From assembly GCF_024139115.2 (NCBI RefSeq), contig NW_026942435.1, positions 1 through 64,000 of the forward strand: DNA of 64,000 nucleotides, given 5' to 3'. The notes under the pieces are model-generated. The model saw only the letters and a program-made list of their open reading frames with translations. It did no database searches and had not been told where the DNA came from. Made by a program: the position numbers and the translations under genes. This stretch comes from Armigeres subalbatus. Lineage: Eukaryota > Arthropoda > Insecta > Diptera > Culicidae. Positions 1-11,148 of the stretch are shown here, in pieces. The first letter of the stretch is position 1. Each line of letters opens with the position of its first letter.

Positions 1-1976
1 TTAAGATTTTAAGATTTTAAGATTTTAAGATTTTAAGATTTTAAGATTTTAAGATTTTAAGATTTTAAGATTTTAAGATTTTAAGATTTTAAGATTTTAA
101 GATTTTAAGATTTTAAGATTTTAAGATTTTAAGATTTTAAGATTTTAAGATTTTAAGATTTTAAGATTTTAAGATTTTAAGATTTTAAGATTTTAAGATT
201 TTAAGATTTTAAGATTTTAAGATTTTAAGATTTTAAGATTTTAAGATTTTAAGATTTTAAGATTTTAAGATTTTAAGATTTTAAGATTTTAAGATTTTAA
301 GATTTTAAGATTTTAAGATTTTAAGATTTTAAGATTTTAAGATTTTAAGATTTTAAGATTTTAAGATTTTAAGATTTTAAGATTTTAAGATTTTAAGATT
401 TTAAGATTTTAAGATTTTAAGATTTTAAGATTTTAAGATTTTAAGATTTTAAGATTTTAAGATTTTAAGATTTTAAGATTTTAAGATTTTAAGATTTTAA
501 GATTTTAAGATTTTAAGATTTTAAGATTTTAAGATTTTATAATTTTAAGATTTTAAGATTTTAAGATTTTAAGATTTTAAGATTTTAAGATTTTAAGATT
601 TTAAGATTTTAAGATTTTAAGATTTTAAGATTTTAAGATTTTAAGATTTTAAGATTTTAAGATTTTAAGATTTGAATTTTAAGATTTTAAGATTTTAAGA
701 TTTTAAGATTTTAAGATTTTAAGATTTTAAGATTTTAAGATTTTAAGATTTTTAAGATTTTAAGATTTTAAGATTTTAAGATTTTGAATTTTAAGATTTT
801 AAGATTTTAAGATTTTAAGATTTTAAGATTTTAAGATTTTAAGATTTTAAGATTTTAAGATTTTAAGATTTTGAATTTTAAGATTTTAAGATTTTAAGAT
901 TTTAAGATTTTAAGATTTTAAGATTTTAAGATTTTAAGATTTTAAGATTTTAAGATTTTAAGATTTTAAGATTTTAAGATTTTAAGATTTTAAGATTTTA
1001 AGATTTTAAGATTTTAAGATTTTAAGATTTTAAGATTTTAAGATTGAAATTTTAAGATTTTAAGATTTTAAGATTTTAAGATTTTAAGATTTTAAGATTT
1101 TAAGATTTTAAGATTTTAAGATTTTAAGATTTTAAGATTTTAAGATTTTAAGATTTTAAGATTTTAAGATTTTAAGATTTTAAGATTTTAAGATTTTAAG
1201 ATTTTAAGATTTTAAGATTTTAAGATTTTAAGATTTTAAGATTTTAAGATTTTAAGATTTTAAGATTTTAAGATTTTAAGATTTTAAGATTTTAAGATTT
1301 TAAGATTTTAAGATTTTAAGATTTTAAGATTTTAAGATTTTAAGATTTTAAGATTTTAAGATTTTAAGATTTTAAGATTTTAAGATTTTAAGATTTTAAG
1401 ATTTTAAGATTTTAAGATTTTAAGATTTTAAGATTTTAAGATTTTAAGATTTTAAGATTTTAAGATTTTAAGATTTTAAGATTTTAAGATTTTAAGATTT
1501 TAAGATTTTAAGATTTTAAGATTTTAAGATTTTAAGATTTTAAGATTTTAAGATTTTAAGATTTTAAGATTTTAAGATTTTAAGATTTTAAGATTTTAAG
1601 ATTTTAAGATTTTAAGATTTTAAGATTTTAAGATTTTAAGTTTAAGATTTTAAGATTTTAAGATTTTAAGATTTTAAGATTTTAAGATTTTAAGATTTTA
1701 AGATTTTAAGATTTTAAGATTTTAAGATTTTAAGATTTTAAGATTTTAAGATTTTAAGATTTTAAGATTTTAAGATTTTAAGATTTTAAGATTTTAAGAT
1801 TTTAAGATTTTAAGATTTTAAGATTTTAAGATTTTTAGATTTTTAGATTTTTAGATTTTAAGATTTTAAGATTTTAAGATTTTAAGATTTTTAGATTTTT
1901 AGATTTTTAGATTTTTAGATTTTTAGATTTTTAGATTTTTAAATTTTTAGATTTTTAGATTTTTAGATTTTAAGGT
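1..1976. repeat. 8-bp satellite, unit AAGATTTT
   Basis: Almost perfect head-to-tail copies of AAGATTTT run from the first base. There are only a few slips, for example extra or lost bases near 539, 673, 785, 872, 1046 and 1640. From about 1832 the unit drifts to AGATTTTT. The array starts outside the window, so its true length is unknown. Confidence 0.97.
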
Positions 1977-1990
1977 TTTAAGATTTTAAA

Positions 1991-2511
1991 TTCAATTTTA
2001 TTGGCACATCGGTCTCGATGCTGCTCGTATAGAGGAAGGGAGCAGCATGTGTGCGAAAGCAGATGGGAGTCCGGGGAGATGGAGTCCGAATGTTATCGCT
2101 AGGCAGCGACAAGTGTGAAAATGGTTTGAAAGGTGTTGAAGTATGCGAGGGCCATTTGAGAATAATTAAATTATCGAAGCGTCTGTCGTACATCCTTTCT
2201 GGGGATGGCTCGGGCAGTGAATGAAAGTCACTGTTACCGAGACTGGCAAAAACGGAGGTAACGATACGCATATTTATTATTCGGCTAAAACTTAATTAAT
2301 TCTAACGATCGATGTTCATCATTTTGGAGTATAATTGATGGTCGTGTATGGTTTGTACACATTGCACCGAGTCTCTCCCGATGCCACCATATGATGCTAT
2401 TGGAACCACAATAACATTCGGACTCCGTTTCTTCCCCATCTGCTATCGCACACACACTGCTCCCTTCCTCTATACGAGCAGCATCGAGACCGATATGCCA
2501 ATAAAATTGAT
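1991..2511. mobile_element. Foldback (MITE-like) element inside the satellite
   Basis: Arms of about 105 bp at 1991-2096 and 2408-2511 are reverse complements of each other with few mismatches. Satellite-like sequence lies on both sides. No TSD can be set because the flanks are repetitive. Short open frames on both strands are just the two arms read in opposite directions and show no protein character. Confidence 0.75.
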
Positions 2512-2640
2512 TTTTATATTTTTGGATTTTCAGATTTTCAGGTTTTTACATTCTTAGATTATTGGATTCTAGGATTCTTAGATTCTGAGATTCTTAGGTT
2601 CATAGATTTTTGGATTTTTGGATTTATATTGACCCAGAGA
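2512..2640. repeat. Degenerate continuation of the 8-bp satellite
   Basis: Irregular words such as ATTCTTAG, ATTTTCAG and ATTTTTGG recur about every 8 bases. This suggests a mutated edge of the satellite, cut off by the foldback insertion. Confidence 0.6.
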
Positions 2641-2924
2641 GCTGCTGCTCAGTAAGCAGATAGCTCGCGTGGGTCGATTCTGCTGTTCTGTGCGGCCGAA
2701 ATGAAAACCTGTGCCTGTTTTGTCGTGATTTTGCTCAGTAAGTAGATACATAGTTCGCGCGGTCAATTGAGTACATTGAGTACATTTGCAGGATGCAAAA
2801 CATTCGTGAAATCCGAGTTTGTGGTTCTGTTTTTAAAGTTCGGTGAATAGGGGAGAGTCGTAGTAGCCAGTGCAAGGAGGTGGACGTCATAATTTTTCGT
2901 CCCCTCGAATTTCCATTTTTTTTT
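2641..2924. other. Spacer related to the 23.0-kb minisatellite
   Basis: Words here (cagtaagcagat, ttctgctgttctgtgcggcc, and gtttttaaagttcggtgaata near 2830) recur at 23000-23270 and 23650. No gene is seen. It may be part of the untranslated end of a retroelement shared with that region. Confidence 0.4.
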
Positions 2925-3440
2925 GACGTAGGATTACGTCTTTCCGGAACATTGGGGGGCCATTCTGCAGTTTCAAATCTGAGACCGTCACGAAAAGTGG
3001 TCAGGAAGTATGGGCTAATAACTTAGCCGTCTTTCAACCGATTTTAAAGATTTTGGTGTTAATCGATCGACAAACTCTTTAAGATTTCGCTCAACTATCG
3101 AAAAAATGCATTCAAAGTGCTGAACTATTGAAAAATTGAATTTTACAAGGCACTGAAAATCGGTAAACCAACCAATCGCGTATGTACATCGCATGTACAG
3201 ACATCAAAATCGTGCAACCTACGGGCTGGGCCCAATCCTCAGATCAATTAAATTTTCTCGGAGAACGGGCACAACGATGACGCCCGTAGCAGCAGTCTCA
3301 GCAGAAAATAGAACATCGAGAGGCCATCGCCGAAAGCAACAATCTTGGGACAATCGTTCAGTTACTGTTGGTGACGCATTTTGGAAAGAAAATCGGTTCT
3401 TCTCAGGACAAAAATTTTATGAGAAGAAAGAGTTGATTGC
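2925..3440 (+). pseudogene. Histone-type unit, heavily decayed
   Basis: The unit opens after a T-run with the near-palindrome GACGTA..TACGTC. It then keeps, in order, words shared with the better units at 19864 and 63176 (gagaccgtcacgaaa, followed by an aaacttag/aatcgat block). It ends in a degenerate histone-type stem-loop at 3395-3410, followed by a purine run (gaagaaagag) that resembles a histone downstream element. The frame at 3193-3513 spans the unit but matches no histone that I can recognise. Assignment is by order of motifs only. Confidence 0.45.
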
Positions 3441-3869
3441 AAAATGGCATCGATTACGGTCCCCGGATACCAGTGGCGCCACTGAAAATGTTTTCTTAAT
3501 AGTGGCTATTTAGCAGAAAAGTGAAAATTTTACGCAAGATACGGACTATCGTTTGTTTACTATGAATGATTAGAAAGGCGCATTGTGGATCAAAATCGAT
3601 TCTTGTCAAATCTATCATTATACAAAAGAAAAGGTAGAGCCGAAATATTTTCTTCAAAGTGCATATCATAACCACTTGGCGACGGTAGAAAGTTGGAATA
3701 GATAGCAGTAAAAGTGCGGGAAGTAAACAATGATGACGTCTCACGTCGAGGCAATTTCCAAACCGAAAATTTCTTACACCGGTCGGCATCGATATTGTAC
3801 TGAGATAGTGAGTTCGCATGCTGTTATGGACTTTGAATATGAATATTCGATTGGGCTTTTATTTAAGGT
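3441..3869. other. Unassigned spacer
   Basis: It contains the post-stem-loop words seen behind other histone-type units (tcaaagtgcatatcataaccacttgg near 3654). Small open frames on both strands show no recognisable domain. No gene is called. Confidence 0.3.
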
Positions 3870-6200
3870 TTGGATGTTAGAGTTAAATGGTGGATTCGTA
3901 TTTTGGTATTGAATTTGGTATACGTTCAGATGTCTGACTAGGTTGTTGGATCAAGGTAATGTGTTCGGATACTATTTTGAGTTTTGATGCGGATATTAAA
4001 CTTGAATTGGATTTTGATATTGGAATTGGATAATGAATTTAGATGTTGGACTTCGATGTTGGTAAGTAGAGAGTAAATTATGTAGGATACTGTTTCAGAC
4101 TTGAGTTGATATAAGATATTGAATTTATATATTTTATTTAGATGTTGAATATTAGATTCAGATAGTGAATACGGATTCCGATGTTAAGTTTGAATTGAAT
4201 TTGGATAAACTGGATTTTGCAATTTTGGGTTGAGATAGTAAGTTCGGATACTATTTTGAATTTTTGAATTGTGAATTTGAATTTTGAATATTAGACTTGC
4301 ATAATGAATTCGGATTGTATTCAGATATCGGACTTAGATATTGCTGAGATAATATTTTGAATTTCATTTGGATATTTGATTTGATTATTTTGGAACATTT
4401 TGGAACACTTTCGAAATTTGAAGTTGGATATTGAATTTACATTATTTATTTATTTGGAGCAGGAAAAAGCCCGCTTTAGTTGAACAATTATGGATTTGAA
4501 TGTTGAATATTAGATCAATATAATGAATTCAGATTTTAAATTGAAATAATAGTTCGGACAATATTTCAAATTAAGATATTGATTTTGAGTTACGTTTATT
4601 CAAGCTTAGCTTAGCTTAGCTTAGACTGACTGTACATATCAATGGTTGCTACTCCGTTGATTGATCAGAGCTGGTGCGAATTGCACTTCATTGATTTTGA
4701 GTTACGTTTATTTAATGACCTAAAGCCGGGCTTCGATATTTAATAGTCTAAGAATAGTTTTTGAATACTGTTTCGGATTTTGGACTTTGATTTTAAATTC
4801 GGATTGTAATTAGATATCGGACTTGATTTTTTTTTATTGATTTTATTAAGGAGACTTTCAGCCCGAGGTAATCGGACTTGATTGAAATAATCAGTTCGGA
4901 TACTATTTTGAATTGGATATTGAATTACGATTTTGTATTAGAATCTAAAGATGAGTACGGATTTCGACATTGAATTTGGATTAGATTTAGATATGGTGTA
5001 GCGTGTAGAGATAATGAGTTTGGGTACTTTTCGAATTTTGGACTTGGATATTTAATTGAAATTTTGTATTTAAAAGTTGAATATAAGATTCGGAATTCGG
5101 ATTTCGATATTGAATTCGAAATGAATTAAGGAATTGATTATTGAGTTCCCGGATAGTTCTGAACTATACTCGAATCATACCTTAGATGTTGTATAATGAC
5201 AAATAAAGGTATACCTATAAATTTGATTATTGTTACGGAATCGACAATCTAACAGCATCATAAACAGTTTATGTTGTATTATTATCAATTGAATTAATGA
5301 GTTCGGACACTATTTCAAATTTTTAATTAGGCAAGATTTTGAGTTATTGAATTTAGATGTTGTACTTTAGTATTGGATAGAGAAAATGAGTTCGAAAACT
5401 GTTTCGTATTTTAGACTTAAATATTTAATTTGCATTTTGATTTTGTTGTTGAATATTGGAATTGGATAATTATTTCGGGTCTTGTTATTGACCTTCGATT
5501 GAGTTCAGTATCGGACTTGGACATTGGATTGAAATAATGAGATCGGATAATGTTTGAAGTTTGGTTATTACTTTTAGGATGAGTTTTACTATGGATGGTT
5601 ATTGAATGAATTTAGTTATTAGACTTCGATGCTACCTATAATGAATTCGTATACTGTTTTGAATTATGACTATGATATTTAATTTGAGTTTTGGATTTGA
5701 TGTCAAATATAAGAATCAGGTAAAAATTTCGGAAATCTTATATATACAGATATTGCATTTCTGAAATTGCATATGAATTTTGTAATTTGAATTTATATAT
5801 CTGAATTAGAAAATGAATTTCGAGTGCATTCAATTTCAATTAATGATTGACGAAATGCTAATTTAACACTAAGTTGAAAAACAGGCCAAGTTCCAAATGT
5901 AATGTGAAGCCATAAATTTTTATCTGTGTGCTTGATTTGAATATTTGAAATAAGTTTCTGAAGTTATACGAAGATGCTGGATTTGGATTCATATTGCTTA
6001 AATGCATTTGCCCATTTGCTTAGGTGATTTTTAAATTTTAGGTTTAAGTATGTTAAAATTTTGAATTTTGTTTTATGAACACATGAGGCATGTTTAAAGA
6101 AGAGTAGAGATGGGAAAGGATGTAGTGATTATAGTTTACATTCAATACAATGTTAATTTTATTAGTTTATTAATTAAAATGATTATTAAATAAATTAATT
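3870..6200. repeat. Very diverged AT-rich tandem repeat field
   Basis: Phrases of the type 'ataatgagttcggatactattttgaa' recur with changes near 4235, 4545, 4885, 5010, 5295, 5385, 5540 and 5640, mixed with words built on GGATATTGAATTT. No open frame of note is present. It looks like an old satellite that has drifted far from its unit. Confidence 0.6.
4601..4689 (-). mobile_element. 5'-truncated retroposon with (CTAAG)n tail
   Basis: An 89-bp insertion is flanked by a perfect 23-bp direct repeat (4578-4600 and 4690-4712), so the TSD is unambiguous. On the minus strand it ends in four or five CTAAG units, a microsatellite 3' tail typical of a retroposed fragment. The parent element is not identified. 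Confidence 0.85.
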
Positions 6201-6242
6201 TATTGAAAAAAATATTTTCTGAGTCACCCTATAACGCTTTTC

Positions 6243-6560
6243 ATGCAAACACATTTCCGTGCTTTCATTTTGCGGAGATCTATAGGATGTTATTGTATAT
6301 GTGGGAGTTATTTCTGTTATCACACTGTAGCTTCAATGGTGGATTGCGTGAATGATACTTGTTTGTATATTTGTATGGGTGCGGTTTTGGCGTATGCGTC
6401 GTTGGCAGACGAATGCGAAAAAGTTTGTCTTCAGTTGATTGACGAGTTTTGAGGTGCGCGCTACGCGTTGTCTAAGGATGATCGTTTCATCCGAATACGT
6501 TTCCGCTGAAAGCGTTGAGAAACGACAATCACTGAGTTGCGTTAGCAGTCAAATGAAATT
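6243..6560 (+). pseudogene. Decayed histone H2B-like gene
   Basis: One frame (6243-6452) keeps the spacing M...VND....I...A..LA.Y seen in the H2B core ([24 protein letters not shown] region). Downstream, in another frame, a VS.E...K segment and an SSQMK end recall the H2B tail AVSEGTK...TSSK. It is followed at about 6605-6625 by a broken stem-loop and by the 3' words shared with other units. Identity is low and frames shift, so this is a tentative call supported mainly by the certain H2B copy nearby at 6944-7210. Confidence 0.4.
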
Positions 6561-6906
6561 TTCCCAAGATTCTATTTGCGGTATACTTGCTGTTTATTAT
6601 TGGAAAGGCGCGTCATTGGAAACAAAATCATCTTTTACACGATAGAAATTTGAGCCGAGACAAAAATCTGCAAAAATGCAAATCCTAATCACTTGGTGAT
6701 GGACAAAATTCTTTGTCGGTAGCAGCCCATGCGCTCCTTGCATGGAGACGTTGCCAAACAATGTATTAGAATGGATGACGTCTATCGTGTTCCAGCGGCA
6801 AATCATAAATGGGCTGACACTGGCATCAGAAGTGGAAATTTATTTCAAAATTTTGATTTCCGGCGTGCGCGGTACGAAAATTCCTCTCCTCTTTGAGTGG
6901 GACTGT

Positions 6907-6922
6907 GCCCCTGAAAAGGGCC
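6907..6922 (-). other. Histone mRNA 3' stem-loop (H2B)
   Basis: On the minus strand the sequence is GGCCCTTTTCAGGGGC: a 6-bp stem with a TTTC loop and one mismatch. It sits about 20 nt after the stop of the H2B pseudogene. A purine-rich stretch (caaagaggagagg) follows about 10 nt further on, where the U7-binding histone downstream element belongs. This arrangement is specific to replication-dependent histone genes. Confidence 0.8.
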
Positions 6923-6943
6923 GTTTTAAGCAAAGTTACTTCC

Positions 6944-7210
6944 TCGTTCATTCACTAGGAGCTGACTTACTTGGTGACGACTTTGAAACCCTCCGAAACG
7001 ACGGCCATGGCCAGCTCGACACGCACGAAGATGTCGTTTACGATGCTGTTTATAATGCTCCACGCCTTTGATGAGACGTCCTTGATGATGTTTCTCTGAG
7101 CCTTGCTGCCGCCGCTCGTAGCAATTATCGTTGTTGCCACCGCCCGTAGCAACCATCATTGCTGTTGCCTTCTCCGCAGCCTTTCCACCGCCGGTGATGT
7201 CTAGTTGGCG
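6944..7210 (-). pseudogene. Histone H2B pseudogene
   Basis: The frame at 7152-6967 reads SKAQRNII, then SSKAWSIINSIVNDIF.RVE, then LA..AVSEGFKVVTK before a stop. This follows H2B in order: the SGKAAKKAGKAQKNI tail, the [19 protein letters not shown] helix, and the C-terminal [20 protein letters not shown]. A second frame upstream supplies a GGGKAAEKA N-terminal tail. About 45 residues of the histone fold between the VNDIF helix and the C-terminal helix are missing, the N-terminus is frameshifted, and the final YTSSK is cut by stops. It cannot make a nucleosomal H2B. A histone stem-loop lies just downstream. Confidence 0.85.
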
Positions 7211-7378
7211 CTGCGATGCAATTGTCCTGCCGATTTTCCGAGAAAACCAGACTTCGGCTGGTCAGAATACGTTTGCATGAAGTCCGAGGCCCCGCCCCTT
7301 TGGGAGCCGTATCATTGGCATCGACTTGCTTGCTCCGCCTTTCTTTTGTTCGATGCCAGTGTTTTCGTACATAACCAG

Positions 7379-7408
7379 GGACTCTTCTTCTTCTTCTTCT
7401 TCTTTTAC
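7379..7408. repeat. (CTT)n microsatellite
   Basis: About eight CTT units sit where other histone-type units have their stem-loop and purine tract. Confidence 0.8.
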
Positions 7409-7469
7409 TTCTTCAAAGTGCAAATTATAATCGCTTGGCATCGGCAGCAACGCAAGCGCTCTTCGGAGG

Positions 7470-7800
7470 GGGATGCTGCGAAAATTGATTCACATGGATG
7501 GTGTCTATCGCGTTTTAGCGGTAACTTATCGTGTGGCTGACATTGGGGTCAGTAGCAATGAAATGAAATTTTCTCTAGATTCTGCTTCGGTTTTGTCGCT
7601 GCTTGTGATTGGGAAGGTGCATTACTGGAAACAAATGGGTTCTTTTCAGAATCATAATTTCACACGAGAGAAGATTGAGCTGAGACAAATATTTTTCAAA
7701 GTACAAATCATAAGCTTTGTTGCTGCTTGTGATTGGATAGGCGTATTATGGGAAACAAATAGGTTCTTATCATAACCATCATATTACATGGAAGAAGTTT
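7470..7800 (+). pseudogene. Histone 3'-end fragments with two stem-loops
   Basis: Two successive 3' ends are present. The first is GGTTCTTTTCAGAATC at 7638-7653, followed by gagagaagattgagc; the second is GGTTCTTATCATAACC at 7763-7778, followed by ggaagaagtttgagc. Both are histone-type stem-loops with purine tracts. The 7470-7560 segment has a short VSSNE-like end that could be the remnant of the H2B TSSK tail. The coding part is otherwise lost. Confidence 0.55.
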
Positions 7801-7985
7801 GAGCTGAGACTGAGATAGTGTGCATCTGTCAATTATGTATATCTGTCTGTCAATAAGGATTAATGTTTCCGTGTTACAAGTTTTTCGAGTAGAATTCAAC
7901 TTAATCCGTGCTAATACAGTTGTTAACTCTGATCATGAAGATTCCGACGCCGGTGAAAATGTTGTGATGCAGTCCTCAAGATCAG

Positions 7986-9700
7986 ATGTCGATGATGAGC
8001 GTGGTGACGTTGAAGAAAACGTGTCTGGTGTCGCTGATGATGGCGAACATATTTTCTTCACTTTTAACACAAAACAAACCCAATTTAGATCGGGCTGATT
8101 GGGAGTTCCAGAAACGATTCGTGGAAAACGATTTTGGTTGCGCATGTGATGTTTGTGCTAGAATCTGCTTCAGGAATGATTTGAAACCAATCTCCAACTC
8201 TAATGCTGTCGTGTTACTTACGGCAAATTATTTCGAAACGGTGGAAGGATTTTCGGCGTGTGCTACGTGTCGAACAAGCCTGAACTGCGGATCAATTCCC
8301 ACATTGTCGCAATCAAATGGCTTTACATATCCCAAGTTTCCGTCCAATTTGCCCCCGCTGGACTCACTCACCACAAGACTGGTGTCTCCCAGGATCAATT
8401 TCATGCAGTTTCGTCGTTTGCGGCATATTGAAGGTTTGTGGAAAAGCTATTTTACTTGAAAATTTCTTGAAAATAAATATATGATTTTACTAATCTATTT
8501 TCATTAACATGCAACAGGTAGTTTGGCAATAATCGGCCAAATTATCAACATTCCAGTCGACGTGGCCCAGATGGTAGGCGAACTTCCCCGCCAACTGGAT
8601 GACGACTATGCTATCAACGTGTGCATCAAGAAACACTTCATACACAAATCAAGTTACTTGACCGGCTACTTGAAGAAAGGTACCGTTAAAGCATGGCTGG
8701 ACTATCTGGTTACTACACCGCTCTACAGGTGGAATGGAATTGTTTTCAATGAAGAAAACTTGGCTGCGATCGGACAAACAGAGCAGACGGATATTTCGGA
8801 GGTCCGTAGGGCAGTATTCCTTACACGGAAGAAAAAAAGTACCCAAAATTGAGTACTTTTAAACTTACTTTTGAGTTATTTTTTCTCTTCGCTTTCATCC
8901 AGTCTTTCTTTTGTTGTCAAAAACAAAAGAGCCAAACAATCCAACGACGCCAGTTCAATACGGGAAGCCAATTTTGAGTTTTATCACCTGAGGTCGAAAT
9001 TGAGTGAATTAAACTTAAATTTAGGTCAATAAATTGTCCGTTGGGTACTTTTTTAACATGGGAGTAAAGGCACTACTTACTCTATTTTGGGTTCCCGTAC
9101 GGATGTTCGAGGTTGGGTGAATTAAACTCACTATTGGGTAGTTTATTTCTTCCGTGTAAAGTCGTCGGCGAGATGAACGAGATAGAAATGATGATTGGAC
9201 AACAACATACACTCATGTGGAATGAAGACAAGTTTCTGGAACATGCACCGGCACAAAATCAGAAACCTGTCCTGTCTTTCCCCGATATTGTCGGTGTAGC
9301 ACCAACTTAGAATTCGGAAGTCAGGACTTCCGAACCGAACTGTCTTCCGAAGTTTTATATGTCAAACTAATTGATGCGTTGTTTAACGTATCTTTAGGCG
9401 AATCCAGCGCACTACTTCCGAAGTTGGGAAAGTTGCCTATATCTGGAGAAAAATCCAACTTCGGTATAAACGTTCTAACTTTGTTCCAGATAGACAATAT
9501 TTATCTTGGACATCCGAGATGCTTCAACCGTGAAGTCATGCGGCTGCGGGTATCGAAAGGATTAAACAATACCTTTAAATGCATGGGCACTGCCAACATA
9601 ACAAGGGCACAGTCCGCAAAACCGCAATATCAACGCCAGGAAACATATTCAGAATTTCAAAATAAAATCTTTTACACTTCACGTAATCCTACGTCCAATT
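7986..9700 (+). pseudogene. Helitron-type protein remnant (DUF6570 region)
   Basis: The first part (7986-8433) carries ENDFGCACDVCARICF, a second CxxC pair (ACATC), and PPLDSLTTRLVSPRINFMQ with RRLRHIEG. The second (8518-8811) continues with IGQIINIPVDV, DDDYAINV and HKSSYL; the third (from 9160) has QQHTLMWNEDKF; the fourth (about 9510-9600) has IYLGHPRCF, MRLRVSKGL and ANITRAQ. This order matches the N-terminal region of insect Helitron polyproteins. Parts one and two join in frame if 8434-8517 is removed: it has GT..AG ends and a ctaat branch-like site, so it may be a real intron. A MITE splits parts two and three, and the rest is deleted. No Rep or helicase motifs remain. Confidence 0.7.
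8821..9159. mobile_element. MITE with TTACACGGAAGAAA inverted termini
   Basis: The 339-bp insert begins TTACACGGAAGAAAAAAAGT and ends with the inverse of TTACACGGAAGAAATAAACT. It interrupts the Helitron protein remnant between its second and third parts. No clear TSD was found beyond the TTA/TAA ends. Confidence 0.75.
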
Positions 9701-9930
9701 GGCGGTCGTGTCTTGGATACAACCTTCTACTTTTTTTCTACAACAAATATGATTTTGAAAAAGTATCACCGGCGCGTGCTTACTCGCAATCTACATGCTG
9801 ATACATTTACAGTTACATCAAACAACTGAAAACCGAAATACGCCACTCCAAAATTACGAGGTGACAATGTTAGAAAGAGACAAAAGATAGGAAAAATAAC
9901 ACAGTGTGTAGTGCCTCCCCGAGTCACCTT

Positions 9931-10098
9931 AAAGGAAGATCCTTTAATTACGTAACGCAAAAATTGGGCATTTTCAACCCCCCCTCCCCCTCTATGTTAC
10001 ACTTTTTGTATTAAGCATCTAAAAATTATGTATGGGTCGTCACACTTCGCCCAATCTCCCTCCCCCCTCTAAGCGTTACGTAATTTGTGGACGCTCCC
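9931..10098. mobile_element. MITE with TTACGTAA-type inverted ends
   Basis: The ends are inverted copies around attacgtaacgc (left, about 9938) and gcgttacgtaat (right, about 10074). They are flanked by complementary C-rich/G-rich tracts and the ggacgctccc terminus. It lies next to a degenerate histone 3' end on the minus strand. Confidence 0.55.
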
Positions 10099-10109
10099 AA
10101 AAGCCACTT

Positions 10110-10406
10110 TCATTGATGGTAGCCGATCGTTAGTACTTCATATTAAATATCATATCATATCATAGCATATCAAAAAATATTTTGGCCAAATTTCATAAAA
10201 TTTGGTCAACAAAAACCCCCCTGACAATAATAGAACAAAACCTGCCAAAGCCGTCATTCCTCCTACATCATACAAGAAAATTTAAACTGAGCGCTGCTAA
10301 TGTTAATGACAACGACCGCGCGACCCACACCATCGCCGGGAATAAAATATCCGGTTGGAGCTCCGCCGATGCCGAAGGTGGTACCACGGTCTGCTCTCCG
10401 CGACAT
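10110..10406 (-). pseudogene. Histone H4/H2A-like pseudogene, copy 1
   Basis: A minus-strand start at 10406 reads MSRRADRGTTFGIGGAPTG. Without gaps this matches histone H4 (MTGRGKGGKGLGKGGA) at M1, R4, G8, G12, G14, G15 and A16; the Ser at position 2 is closer to H2A. The body decays into stops. Words from histone 3' flanks appear towards 10110. It is nearly the same as the copy at 13795, so both descend from one gene. The H4 reading is an inference. Confidence 0.45.
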
Positions 10407-10600
10407 CTCGAACAAAATGGCTCGCGCGCGCGGAAGAGCTGCTTTCTTGTAATCAATTAAGTTGAACCTGTAGCCACGCCCCTTTGGGGGGTGTGTGACG
10501 GTTACACAATATTTGCAATCATACCGGACAACAAAGAGGCGGGACTAATGAGCCATCTTTATTGATTATAAGAAAACTGCTCTCCCGCGCGCGCGTGGCA
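10407..10600. promoter_or_regulatory. Mirror-image divergent histone-type promoter, copy 1
   Basis: Two arms point away from each other and are homologous in reverse complement. Each has, outward, a caaag.ggcg.g..cta block, a ttattgatta.aagaaa element (TATA-like in the plus arm: gattataag at 10564-10572), a gctct tract and a CGCGCGCG run. The minus arm leads to the MSRRAD start at 10406. Divergent promoters between paired histone genes are well known. This region is also the reference empty site for the MITE at 13921. Confidence 0.6.
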
Positions 10601-11148
10601 TTTCAGCACCTAAAAACTCATGGATGAGTTGAATCATCGTATGTTTTCTGTATGTATGTAGAATAGACTGCCCCAGGAAACAATAAGTTGCCTAATTCCA
10701 CGGGGCACCCCCCCAGGATTGTGTCTTTGGGTGAGAAAATCAATCTCTGAAAATTTCAGCTCAATCGCTTGTTGCATAAGCTGGCGCATTTGATTTGAAG
10801 TTTGTATGGGGATTTCAGCCAAAATGTATAGGAAAATACACCTCCGTCACTCATTCGATCTGGAAATTGGTTCTGATCTCTCGATTGACCTCAAAATTGC
10901 GAAAACGGCAGTTGGTATGCTACAGAACAATTTCACAGAACATTGTATGATGATTAAATGAACTTTTATATAGGTTTCGGCTGATGCGATTCGATAAAAA
11001 AGCCCAAAAATACACAAATCAGCTCCTAATAAATCAGCCGGAAATTATATGAAAGTTCATTTAATCATCATGCAATGTTCTGTGAAATTGTTCTGTAGCA
11101 TACCAACTACCGTTTTTGCAATTCTGAGGTCAATCGAGCAATCAGAAC

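Noticed and set aside
1..1976. Telomere repeat
   Set aside because: AAGATTTT is not a known telomeric unit, and mosquitoes do not use short TTAGG-type telomerase repeats in the usual way. No terminal structure is visible.
10268..10456. Minus-strand frame starting MITRKQLFRAREPF
   Set aside because: It begins in the promoter arm and is an alternative frame of the MSRRADRG start region. The same frame exists in other copies only because the promoter is conserved.
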